From Bellilinea sp034411135 (lineage in GTDB: Bacteria > Chloroflexota > Anaerolineae > Anaerolineales > Anaerolineaceae): a stretch of 7,689 nt of DNA. A model generated the notes under the pieces. It was not told where the DNA came from. It was given only the letters and a program-made list of their open reading frames with translations, and made no database searches. The stretch spans positions 1-7,689 of the forward strand of contig DAOUMN010000072.1 in NCBI GenBank assembly GCA_034411135.1, written 5' to 3'. The translations under genes and the position numbers were made by a program. Shown here in pieces: positions 1-6,243 of this stretch; within the stretch, counting starts at the first letter, position 1, and each line of letters begins with the position of its first letter.

Positions 1-3000
1 GTCAGGAAGTCGCCTTCATCTTCGGGCACAATCGCGCCACCAACCTCATCCCCGTACACGAGCTGTGCGGCTTTCATCTTGCGCCCCATCAACCTGAGGG
101 CGGTTGCTTCCATGGTCGAGTTGTAGACCGAGAAGATTGCCTTGACCGGCTGCGTTTGCCCCAACCGCCACACCCGCCGGACGCTTTGCCACATCGTGTA
201 AAGCGAATATTCCGGCTCGAAAAAGATGACGGTCGAGAATTGAACCAGATCCAGGCCGGTTTCCACCAGGCGTGGGTTACAGATCATCACGTCGATGCCG
301 TTGACGCGTTTGGCGATCCATTCTTCCCGTTTGCGCGGGTTGATGTTCCCACCCAGGATGGTCACGCGCAGACCGGCCGCTTGCAGTGGCAGTTCCACAC
401 GAGCCTGAATGTCTCGTGTTCCGGTCTGGCGCAGATACACCAGCACTTTTCGCCCCTGCTGTTTTTCGGCCTTGCAGAAGCTGGCCAGCCAGTTTTCCTT
501 GGGCAGCCATTTATGACCGTCGGGGTTGATTGCCGGCAGATCCATCAGGGTGACTTTTCGAACCGATTCACCATCTTCGCCGTCCACTTCATCGACCATC
601 ACCGCTTCATCCCGGAAGGCCGAGTTCGGTCGTGCCAGGCTCCATTGCAGCCAGGTCGAGAGATAGCGCCGGGACTGAATGGCGAGCTGTTTGAGCGCGG
701 TATCCATGCCGCGGTACTGATCACCCTGATCCTCCAACATGTCGAGCGAAACCACTTCCTCCTTGTAAGCCGGGAGCGCCAGGTTCAGATCTTTGAGGCT
801 CAGGAACACGGTCGTGTCCAGCAACCGGCTTACGATCGCCGGGCTGACGCCTGGTTGCTCTTTGGCCTGGTTGCGATAGCGCCGGTTACCCGTGAACACA
901 CCATCATCGTCATCCTCGTCTCTCCGCCGGCGGCGCTGAGTTTCCAGCACGCCATACAGCCGCGCCCAGCGCTTTTCATCCTGGAAGGCGAAATCGCGCC
1001 GGACACCAGCGTTCAGGCGATGCAGCAGCCAGAAGATCGAGGTACTCTTGCCGCCGAAGAATGTGCCGGTGAGGGTCAGCGTGCTTTTACAGGCCGTGAC
1101 CAACTGGTGAAATGCTACGCCTCGGTCAGAGGCCTTGGCCTGGAACTGGTGGACTTCGTCCGCGACCAGCAGCTTGAAGGCTCCCTTTGCGTGTTTGGCG
1201 ATGTATTCGGCAATCGAATGCCGGCGGGCGCCGGAGAACTCAAACAGGGCTTGGCCGCATTTCCGCGTTCCCCAGATCGGATTCCCATTGTCATCCAATT
1301 TCCTTTGTTGGCGGCTATCAAACTGCCAGCCAGGGATCTGGTTGTTACAGAAGCGGCGTTTGTCGGCCAGGTCTTTCAGATCCGTGACTGGTACAGCGAA
1401 GCCATCTTCCTCCTTTGTGATGATCTTGCCACAGGCCGGGCAGGCGCAGGCATCGACCCTTTTACCGGTCAGTGGGTGTTCAGTCTTGCGCATCACCACT
1501 GCCGGCTGCCAACCCGCCCCAAACTTGGCCGAGGTATGAGCCACGACCGCCACCCACCTGGGCGCAGGCAAACCCTTCTCATTTGCGTTTCGAGCTACCA
1601 CCTGGTATTGCTCCAGGAAATCGCGCACGTCATTTGCATCGGCCATCTCATTCGCGTTTCGTCCGATCCGGCGCAGTTCCCGCGCGTGCGCACCGGGAAT
1701 GACTTCCTCGATCTCGCGGATCCACTTGGGAACCAGGTGCGGCGGGCAGACGATCAGGGCCGGGTATGCATGAAGCAGTTCGATAACCCCAGCCGCCATT
1801 GTCGTTTTTCCCGTCCCCATTTCGCTCTGGCAGTTCGCCACCCTATTCTTGCGAATGGAACGCGCCAAAGCAGCTGCGACGTGCCGCTGGGTTGGCAACA
1901 ATCCCGGCCGTTCCTGCCCGGGCAAGGGCTTTCGCCCTGTCCCAAGCGTATTCAGGATCGCAGTTTCATCAGCAGTTGGATCTAGGTTGTAGAGCGGCCG
2001 GTAGGTTTCCAGCACATGCCCGGCGATCTTCTCGCCGTGCGCCTTCATGAAATCCGATAAGCCCTTCACGTCCTGGATCACCTGCACGCCGTCTTGTTTG
2101 AGCACGGCCACCGTGGTGACGAAACGGTCCTTGTAGGTTTCCACTACCATACCGCTGTCTTTGCTGTCAGTTTCCTCACTTTTCTCAACGACTTTGATCA
2201 CCCGCCCTTTGATCAACATCGGGCGGCCTTCTTCGTCGGTCAGCCGGACCGTTCCCATCATGCCGGAGGCCATCAGCATCGCCACGTGGCCCTTCTTGAG
2301 CGGCATCACCGGTTGGGCGAGCGTCGCCAGGCCGCGGGAAGGATTGATAAGATCCAGCCATTCAGACGTGGTTTGCACGCCAGCTTTCTGGGTGGCTTCA
2401 ACCACCTCTTCGGGCTCCCAGTCCATGCGCTTGAACATTACCGGGCGGCTGTTTGCCCCGCGAACAGGGGATGGAACAAGCTGGTAGACCGGTTGCGCAA
2501 TGGGCTGGATTGGCACGGTCTCGCATTGTGACTGGCTCGTGATTTCGCTGACTTCTCGATCTCCGGGGATCTTGTAAGCCAGCCGGCGAGTGGCGAACAC
2601 CACCACCTGCTGGAACTTCTCGAACAGCCCGTCGGGGAACCGATAGATGCGTATGTTCTCGTAATGCCCACCCAACAGCCGGGCAACTTCGGGCATGCCC
2701 AGGATACGCTGAGGGATGATGTAGACCAATAACCCGCCGCGAGCCAGCTTGGGCGTTGTGGATTTCAGAAACTCCAATTCGAGCCGTTTTTGATCGTCAA
2801 AGCGGTCGAACTCGTAAGGCGGATTCAAGAAGAGGCAGGAGATGCTTTCATCGGTCAGGAAGCAGGCTTGCCAGGGGGCCTGGTAAACCTTATCCATGAC
2901 TTGCTCAGCTTTTGCCGCGCGTTCCGGTGACAGCTCCACGCCCCAGGTTTCGCAGTTGAGAGCCTGGCCAAGCTGTGAAGCCGCCTGACCTTCACCCGCA

Positions 3001-3116
3001 CAGGGATCAAACAGTCGAGCCCGGGTCTCAGCAGGCACAATATGGCTTTGAATGACTTCGATCACCGGTTGGTCGGTGAGGTAATACCCCATCTTTTCGA
3101 TGGCTGGTGGACGCAT
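1..3116 (-). CDS. DNA methyltransferase-SNF2-like helicase fusion protein (3' end beyond the window)
   Basis: The frame is open for 1038 codons from the ATG at 3116-3114 and leaves the window without a stop, so the C-terminus is missing. AAAGGAG (3123-3129) lies 6 nt before the ATG. The N-terminus is a class I SAM-dependent methyltransferase: motif I DPCAGEG (37-43), motif II acidic residue E61 and motif IV NPPY (98-101), typical of N6-adenine enzymes. Residues about 180-400 are an unassigned linker. The SF2/SNF2-like helicase core then has a Q-motif-like LLPTQR (to 411), Walker A GTGKT (434-438), LIVCPPHLVPKW (454-465), DEVH (653-656), LTGT (682-685), NPRLVETGLDL (947-957) and QSVRRVWRLGQ (977-987). 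About 215 residues separate Walker A from DEVH and include cysteines C557, C559, C562, C590 and C620, a likely zinc ribbon. No nuclease motif is seen. The fusion resembles phage P1 DarB-type anti-restriction proteins and methyltransferase-helicases of integrative elements (family knowledge). Role in replication, self-protection or defence is inference. Domain calls are firm; function is not. Confidence 0.93.
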   Translation of the reverse strand, partial: MRPPAIEKMGYYLTDQPVIEVIQSHIVPAETRARLFDPCAGEGQAASQLGQALNCETWGVELSPERAAKAEQVMDKVYQAPWQACFLTDESISCLFLNPPYEFDRFDDQKRLELEFLKSTTPKLARGGLLVYIIPQRILGMPEVARLLGGHYENIRIYRFPDGLFEKFQQVVVFATRRLAYKIPGDREVSEITSQSQCETVPIQPIAQPVYQLVPSPVRGANSRPVMFKRMDWEPEEVVEATQKAGVQTTSEWLDLINPSRGLATLAQPVMPLKKGHVAMLMASGMMGTVRLTDEEGRPMLIKGRVIKVVEKSEETDSKDSGMVVETYKDRFVTTVAVLKQDGVQVIQDVKGLSDFMKAHGEKIAGHVLETYRPLYNLDPTADETAILNTLGTGRKPLPGQERPGLLPTQRHVAAALARSIRKNRVANCQSEMGTGKTTMAAGVIELLHAYPALIVCPPHLVPKWIREIEEVIPGAHARELRRIGRNANEMADANDVRDFLEQYQVVARNANEKGLPAPRWVAVVAHTSAKFGAGWQPAVVMRKTEHPLTGKRVDACACPACGKIITKEEDGFAVPVTDLKDLADKRRFCNNQIPGWQFDSRQQRKLDDNGNPIWGTRKCGQALFEFSGARRHSIAEYIAKHAKGAFKLLVADEVHQFQAKASDRGVAFHQLVTACKSTLTLTGTFFGGKSTSIFWLLHRLNAGVRRDFAFQDEKRWARLYGVLETQRRRRRDEDDDDGVFTGNRRYRNQAKEQPGVSPAIVSRLLDTTVFLSLKDLNLALPAYKEEVVSLDMLEDQGDQYRGMDTALKQLAIQSRRYLSTWLQWSLARPNSAFRDEAVMVDEVDGEDGESVRKVTLMDLPAINPDGHKWLPKENWLASFCKAEKQQGRKVLVYLRQTGTRDIQARVELPLQAAGLRVTILGGNINPRKREEWIAKRVNGIDVMICNPRLVETGLDLVQFSTVIFFEPEYSLYTMWQSVRRVWRLGQTQPVKAIFSVYNSTMEATALRLMGRKMKAAQLVYGDEVGGAIVPEDEGDFL

Positions 3117-3133
3117 ATTCGACTCCTTTGGGG

Positions 3134-3157
3134 AAATAAAAAGACCCCGCAGGAGTC
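3134..3157 (-). terminator. Intrinsic terminator in the leader of the methyltransferase-helicase gene
   Basis: Read on the minus strand, GACTCCTGCGGGGTC folds into a 6-bp stem (one G-T wobble) with a TGC loop, directly followed by TTTTTATTT. This is the shape of a Rho-independent terminator. It lies 60 bp after the stop of the 355-aa gene and only 18 bp before the ATG of the methyltransferase-helicase gene. It can end transcripts of the upstream gene. Because there is no space for a promoter after it, it also controls entry into the downstream gene. Confidence 0.65.
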
Positions 3158-3164
3158 GCGATTC

Positions 3165-3197
3165 ACCCCTGGAGGGGAAAGCGCGCCCCTCCGGGGT
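3165..3197 (-). repeat. G+C-rich inverted repeat upstream of the terminator
   Basis: Two arms, 3165-3177 and 3186-3197, pair over 12 bp with one bulged base (3170) around an 8-nt loop. The upstream arm as read on the minus strand (GACCCCGGAGG, 3198-3188) can alternatively pair 10 of 11 bases with the 3' half of the terminator (3143-3153). The two foldings exclude each other. The element sits wholly between the stop of the 355-aa gene and the terminator. It could be an attenuator component or simply a second stabilising hairpin. Confidence 0.6.
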
Positions 3198-3216
3198 CAA
3201 TTGGTTACCTTCTCTA

Positions 3217-4284
3217 TCAGGCGGTGAGTTTGAGCGTTTCTTGCTTGAGCAGACCGGCGATCAAGCCTTTCCAGTCTGCTTGCAGGTCGATTCGCGCTCC
3301 TTGCACGCAGTCACCACCGGTGGTTAGTTCCAGTACAAAACGCTGGTCGCGGGCCTGTTTCCACAGTTCCACACCCCAATCATCAAGAATGGGGATTTCC
3401 AGCGCTTCTTTGAGCCGTTCAACAAACAGCCGCTGCAGTTCTTGCGCAGGGCTGGTTGAACCTTTGAATACGAGCAGGTAGGTTGAGAGGTCTTCGGGTT
3501 CCCATTTACCGGGCAGCGCGTTACGCGCCACAAAGGTCGCGTGATGGCTGGTATATTCCGGCATCGGCTGCCAGGCCTGTTCGTACTTCTCGACCGGCAG
3601 CAGGCTGACATCGCCCGTGTCTTCTTGCGACATGCTCATTGGCTTATTCGCCATCAGCGTCACGCGCAGCGATTCCAGACTGGTTTTATAGCCGGTCAGA
3701 CCGACATACACCAGATTATGATCGCTGTCGTAGGCAAAACCGCTGATGTAGCCCATGGCCTGTCCATTGCGCAGCTTGGGTACCGCGCCTGGAAATAGCC
3801 GCTCGTGCAAAACCGCACTCTGGTTCTCCTTTTTGGTGATCTTCCACACCACGATTCCGGCATCAGTGCGCAGCAGCTCTTCATTCATTTCGCGCAGGAT
3901 TTCGTACAGCCCTTTCCAGGGGTGCGCGCCAGTGAACGTAACCAACGTCTCACCGGTTTTGACCTGAATGGTGCGCGTTTCGGCGTCCAGCGTTGCTTCG
4001 CCCAGGGTGAGGCGCCGGTACTTGGCCAGGATTTGTGGAAGCTTTGCACCTTCCTTTGCAGTGAAGAGATAGGCTCCGAGTTCCGATTCGTACTTGAGAA
4101 ACCCGAAACCACCAACGCTGTAATCATAAGGGTAGGCTGCCCGGTCCAGCGCAGCGCCGAGGTCTTCGCGCGCCGGCAAACCGCTGCCGTCTTTGTATGC
4201 CGCGATGATGATCTTGCCCTCTCGCTGTTTCGTGATGATCTTGTTTACTTTTTCTCGCAAATACTTGTCTTCGTAGACGTTCAT
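3217..4284 (-). CDS. Hypothetical protein, 355 aa, family not recognised
   Basis: I do not recognise the family. The start is placed at ATG 4284-4282 because a strong AAAGGAGG (4290-4297) lies 5 nt before it. An in-frame ATG 21 bp further upstream would put that Shine-Dalgarno inside the gene. The product is soluble in appearance, with no signal peptide or membrane segment. It has a basic N-terminus (EDKYLREKVNKIITKQREGK) and mixed alpha/beta-type composition. It contains two helical-looking acidic or amphipathic stretches, near KGLYEILREMNEELLR and in the last 80 residues (QELQRLFVERLKEALE). The C-terminus ends in QETLKLTA, loosely like a clamp-binding hexapeptide. It lies upstream of the methyltransferase-helicase gene on the same strand, separated by 100 bp with two hairpins, and diverges from the small plus-strand gene at 4533. 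Coding status is well supported by the Shine-Dalgarno, length and absence of competing genes. Function is unknown. Confidence 0.85.
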   Translation of the reverse strand: MNVYEDKYLREKVNKIITKQREGKIIIAAYKDGSGLPAREDLGAALDRAAYPYDYSVGGFGFLKYESELGAYLFTAKEGAKLPQILAKYRRLTLGEATLDAETRTIQVKTGETLVTFTGAHPWKGLYEILREMNEELLRTDAGIVVWKITKKENQSAVLHERLFPGAVPKLRNGQAMGYISGFAYDSDHNLVYVGLTGYKTSLESLRVTLMANKPMSMSQEDTGDVSLLPVEKYEQAWQPMPEYTSHHATFVARNALPGKWEPEDLSTYLLVFKGSTSPAQELQRLFVERLKEALEIPILDDWGVELWKQARDQRFVLELTTGGDCVQGARIDLQADWKGLIAGLLKQETLKLTA

Positions 4285-4289
4285 ATAAT

Positions 4290-4297
4290 CCTCCTTT
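4290..4297 (-). promoter_or_regulatory. Shine-Dalgarno that sets the start of the 355-aa gene
   Basis: AAAGGAGG on the minus strand with 5 nt to the ATG at 4284. It decides between this ATG and the in-frame ATG at 4305, which lies upstream of the site and has no comparable Shine-Dalgarno of its own. Confidence 0.8.
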
Positions 4298-4377
4298 GGA
4301 TACACCGTTCTGATGAATGACCGACGTTTTTAAGACGTAAATACAAACCAAGGTAATGTGTCCGGGAAATAAACTTT

Positions 4378-4438
4378 CCAAGAACAACAAACGCCGACCT
4401 CTCAACTCGTTGTTGAAATCAGCGTTTGGTTTTCTTGG
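4378..4438. repeat. Imperfect 17-bp inverted repeat in the divergent intergenic region
   Basis: Arms 4378-4394 (CCAAGAACAACAAACGC) and 4422-4438 (GCGTTTGGTTTTCTTGG) match at 15 of 17 positions. They are separated by 27 bp that themselves contain a small CAAC/GTTG pairing. The repeat lies within the 248-bp region (4285-4532) that serves both the minus-strand 355-aa gene and the plus-strand small-gene pair. It could be an operator, a terminator-like element or a structured leader. It lacks a clean T-run on either side, which argues against a simple terminator. Confidence 0.5.
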
Positions 4439-4464
4439 TGGTAAATAATTGAAAGAGGTACAAT
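4435..4464 (+). promoter_or_regulatory. Candidate sigma-70 promoter for the small plus-strand genes
   Basis: TTGGTG (4435-4440) and TACAAT (4459-4464) are spaced by 18 bp in the A+T-rich region before the gene at 4533. A competing pair, TTGAAA (4449-4454) with TAGAAC (4471-4476), has a 16-bp spacer. Either could serve. The first overlaps the right arm of the inverted repeat, which would make that repeat a plausible operator. The evidence is consensus matching by eye only. Confidence 0.3.
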
Positions 4465-4532
4465 AGGTGCTAGAACATTTGTTTATAGCATAATGATGTA
4501 TTCGTATCAGTGTCGGCAAAGGAGAATTTTGA

Positions 4533-4742
4533 ATGGATCGAATTCCTTCCCTTTCTGATGAATCAATGAAGTGGTATGAAAAAATGATCCACGTATACAA
4601 CAACATCCTGTCTGAGGACGAAAAAAAGGAGCTTGAAGCGTGGGAAAAAGAATATACTGGGAAAGACAACCTCGCTACTTCTGATTGGCCAGGCTGGCAA
4701 AAGCATATAGGTTTACCACCCTGGAAGCTTCATGCCAATTAG
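4533..4742 (+). CDS. Small hypothetical protein, 69 aa
   Basis: Family not recognised. AAAGGAG (4518-4524) precedes the ATG by 8 nt. The product is charged and soluble, with a helical acidic stretch ILSEDEKKELEAWEKEY in the middle and a tryptophan-rich C-terminal part (DWPGWQKHIGLPPWKL). The gene lies on the opposite strand from nearly everything around it and is clearly more A+T-rich: 20 of 60 bases are G or C at 4541-4600, against 34 of 60 in a sample of dnaN (5701-5760). It is followed after 26 bp by a second small gene in the same direction, so the two probably form one transcript. The opposite strand and the different composition suggest separate acquisition, like a phage moron or a small accessory cassette. 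A toxin-antitoxin or anti-defence role is possible but nothing in the sequence demonstrates it. Confidence 0.75.
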   Translation: MDRIPSLSDESMKWYEKMIHVYNNILSEDEKKELEAWEKEYTGKDNLATSDWPGWQKHIGLPPWKLHAN

Positions 4743-4768
4743 CAGATTACTACTTTGGGAGTTGTGAT

Positions 4769-5011
4769 ATGGAAAAAAACCAAATTAACGACCTGGGGAA
4801 TGGGATTTTCGAGATTCGATTTCCGCATCCCATGAAAGTTTCCAAAGATATATTTGTCACTTTAGGAACACATCGGATTGAGATAGTTCTGGATAAGGCA
4901 GAAAAGCATGTTGTCGCAATCCGTGGGGAGGCTTCAACCCTCCTGGATCACATGCGATCTTCTGGTATTGATGAGAACGCAATCAATGAGTACAAAGCAC
5001 TTATGAAATAA
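4769..5011 (+). CDS. Small hypothetical protein, 80 aa
   Basis: Family not recognised. I place the start at ATG 4769 because GGGAG (4757-4761) lies 7 nt upstream. The longer in-frame ATG at 4685 would overlap the preceding gene by 58 bp and lacks a good Shine-Dalgarno. The first half looks beta-rich (NGIFEIRFPHPM, IFVTLGTHRIEIVLD) and the end looks helical (LLDHMRSSGIDENAINEYKALMK). There is no signal peptide or membrane segment. It is the second gene of a two-gene plus-strand unit that converges on dnaN and ends at the hairpin that starts 8 bp after its stop. Like its partner it is more A+T-rich than the minus-strand genes. Confidence 0.75.
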   Translation: MEKNQINDLGNGIFEIRFPHPMKVSKDIFVTLGTHRIEIVLDKAEKHVVAIRGEASTLLDHMRSSGIDENAINEYKALMK

Positions 5012-5018
5012 TGCTGTG

Positions 5019-5051
5019 AATATAGGGGGAGCATCGCGCTCCCCCTATATT
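5019..5051. terminator. Bidirectional terminator hairpin between the small-gene pair and dnaN
   Basis: A perfect 14-bp inverted repeat (arms 5019-5032 and 5038-5051, AATATAGGGGGAGC and its complement) encloses the 5-nt loop ATCGC. The outer part of the stem is A+T-rich. TTTAATT follows on the plus strand. The last base of the right arm is the final base of the dnaN TAA stop codon on the minus strand. Position between convergent genes and the perfect stem fit a terminator shared by both strands, stronger for the plus strand. Confidence 0.75.
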
Positions 5052-6211
5052 TAATTGCCGTCCACGTGCATCGGCATCAAAATATACTGATAATCCTCCT
5101 CTTCCCCTGTCGGGGATGCTTCACGGCCAGCCGGCCGGATGACCGCCGGTGTCTTGTGTGAATTGGTTTCGATAACCACGTTTTGAGTACGGATCGCCTC
5201 CAGTCCATCCTGCAAGAACTTGACGTTGAAAGCGATCGTCAGTTCCGGCCCGGTCACGGTCGCCGGCAGTTCAACCTCGCTCTCGCCGGTATCGCCGGAC
5301 TCGGCCAGGACCGTCACTTTCCCGGTCTGATCAGCGCCAGGTGTCAGGCGCAGCTGGATGACATTGCCGCCCTCGCGGGCGATGATGCCGGCTTGCTTGC
5401 AGGCTTTGAGCAGATCCGTAGTGGCAATCACGGTGCGTGTCTTGTAACCTTTCGGTACGATCACCTGGTAATCTGGAAAACGGCCGTCGATCAACTGCGA
5501 CACGAGCTGCACATTCTCGGTGCGCAGCACTACCTGCGAGCCGGTCGGCGGGATATACAACCTGACCTGCTCGGGTTTGGTGGCGCTCAGAACCCGGACT
5601 ACCTCCTTGAGAGAAGAAGCCGGGATGATCACTTGCTTCTTTGTCACCGCAGATGGCAGAGGCGCCCGCTTGATCGCCAGGCGAAAACCGTCGGTCGCCG
5701 CCATCGAGAGCGTATTCCCTTCGAAGGAGATCTGTACTCCTTCCAGCACAGGGCGGGCTTCGTCTGAAGCGGCGGCAAAGGCGGTTCCCTGGATCATTTC
5801 ACGCAGCAAGGGTGCTGGCAGAGTTACTCCCTCAGAGACATCATGTTCAGGGTGGGGAGGGAACTCAGATGCTTCAGTCCCACGCACCACGCCCTTGAAC
5901 GTTCCGCTCTTCAACGTTGCCTCTGGTTTGCCATTCACCGAAAACTGTACTTCGCTATTAGCCAGTGAATTGACGATATCGGTCAGAGTCTTGGCCGGCA
6001 GGGTCAATGCAATCTGCCCATCCAACCGCGCGTCCATCCAGGTGGATACACCCAAGGTCAGGTTCGTTGCCGCGAGCCGCAGCTGCCCACCTTCGCTGGT
6101 AATCAGAATATTCGCCAGGATTGCCAAGTGCGGGCTAGATGCTACTGCCCGGCCCACAATCGAAAGGCTTTCTGCGAACGCGCTTTTTTCAACGATAACT
6201 TTGCTGCTCAT
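5051..6211 (-). CDS. dnaN: DNA polymerase III subunit beta (sliding clamp)
   Basis: The product is a ring-forming sliding clamp that tethers DNA polymerase and other partners to DNA. At 386 aa it has the normal length for three clamp folds (roughly residues 1-125, 130-252 and 255-386). Recognisable landmarks are the N-terminal SIVGRAV and AATNL (47-51) segments, ATDGFRLA (172-179), the counterpart of the E. coli TDGHRLA segment at the partner-binding cleft, GRFPDY (243-248), and YILMPM (376-381), the counterpart of the C-terminal MPM of other clamps. Two small oddities are an acidic loop GREASPTGEEED (362-373) before the last strand and five extra residues (HVDGN) after MPM. AAAGGAGG (6220-6227) lies 8 nt before the ATG. 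It follows the 190-aa gene by 32 bp, so the two are probably co-transcribed. There is no dnaA, recF or gyrB next to it, so this is likely an accessory copy carried by an element rather than the housekeeping gene (inference). Confidence 0.97.
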   Translation of the reverse strand: MSSKVIVEKSAFAESLSIVGRAVASSPHLAILANILITSEGGQLRLAATNLTLGVSTWMDARLDGQIALTLPAKTLTDIVNSLANSEVQFSVNGKPEATLKSGTFKGVVRGTEASEFPPHPEHDVSEGVTLPAPLLREMIQGTAFAAASDEARPVLEGVQISFEGNTLSMAATDGFRLAIKRAPLPSAVTKKQVIIPASSLKEVVRVLSATKPEQVRLYIPPTGSQVVLRTENVQLVSQLIDGRFPDYQVIVPKGYKTRTVIATTDLLKACKQAGIIAREGGNVIQLRLTPGADQTGKVTVLAESGDTGESEVELPATVTGPELTIAFNVKFLQDGLEAIRTQNVVIETNSHKTPAVIRPAGREASPTGEEEDYQYILMPMHVDGN

Positions 6212-6243
6212 CGTTTGGTCCTCCTTTGAAATTCTCGTGTACG

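Noticed and set aside
1754..1945. Possible frameshift in the methyltransferase-helicase gene just before Walker A, suggested by a short shifted minus-strand frame
   Set aside because: Re-reading GAATAGGGTGGCG base by base keeps the main frame open, and codon arithmetic from 3116 to position 3 is consistent at NPPY, GTGKT, DEVH and the last motif. The gene is intact within the window.
156..1985. 609-codon open frame on the plus strand
   Set aside because: It lies antisense to the helicase part of the minus-strand gene, which carries ordered helicase motifs. The plus-strand translation has histidine- and proline-rich, low-complexity composition with no recognisable motif, as expected for a mirror frame in G+C-rich coding DNA.
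1..3116. Classical restriction-modification enzyme
   Set aside because: No PD-(D/E)xK or other nuclease motif and no recognisable target-recognition or specificity subunit is visible in the window. The missing C-terminus leaves the question formally open.
3805..4320. 171-codon plus-strand frame
   Set aside because: Antisense to the 355-aa gene, which has a strong Shine-Dalgarno and a sensible protein composition. The plus-strand frame has no credible ribosome binding site.
4124..4669. 181-codon minus-strand frame across the divergent region
   Set aside because: It overlaps the 355-aa gene in another frame and is antisense to the small plus-strand gene. It lacks a Shine-Dalgarno, and its serine-rich then arginine-rich composition looks like non-coding translation.
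4685..4768. Longer start for the 80-aa gene at 4685
   Set aside because: It would overlap the preceding gene by 58 bp and has no good Shine-Dalgarno. The ATG at 4769 has GGGAG at suitable spacing.
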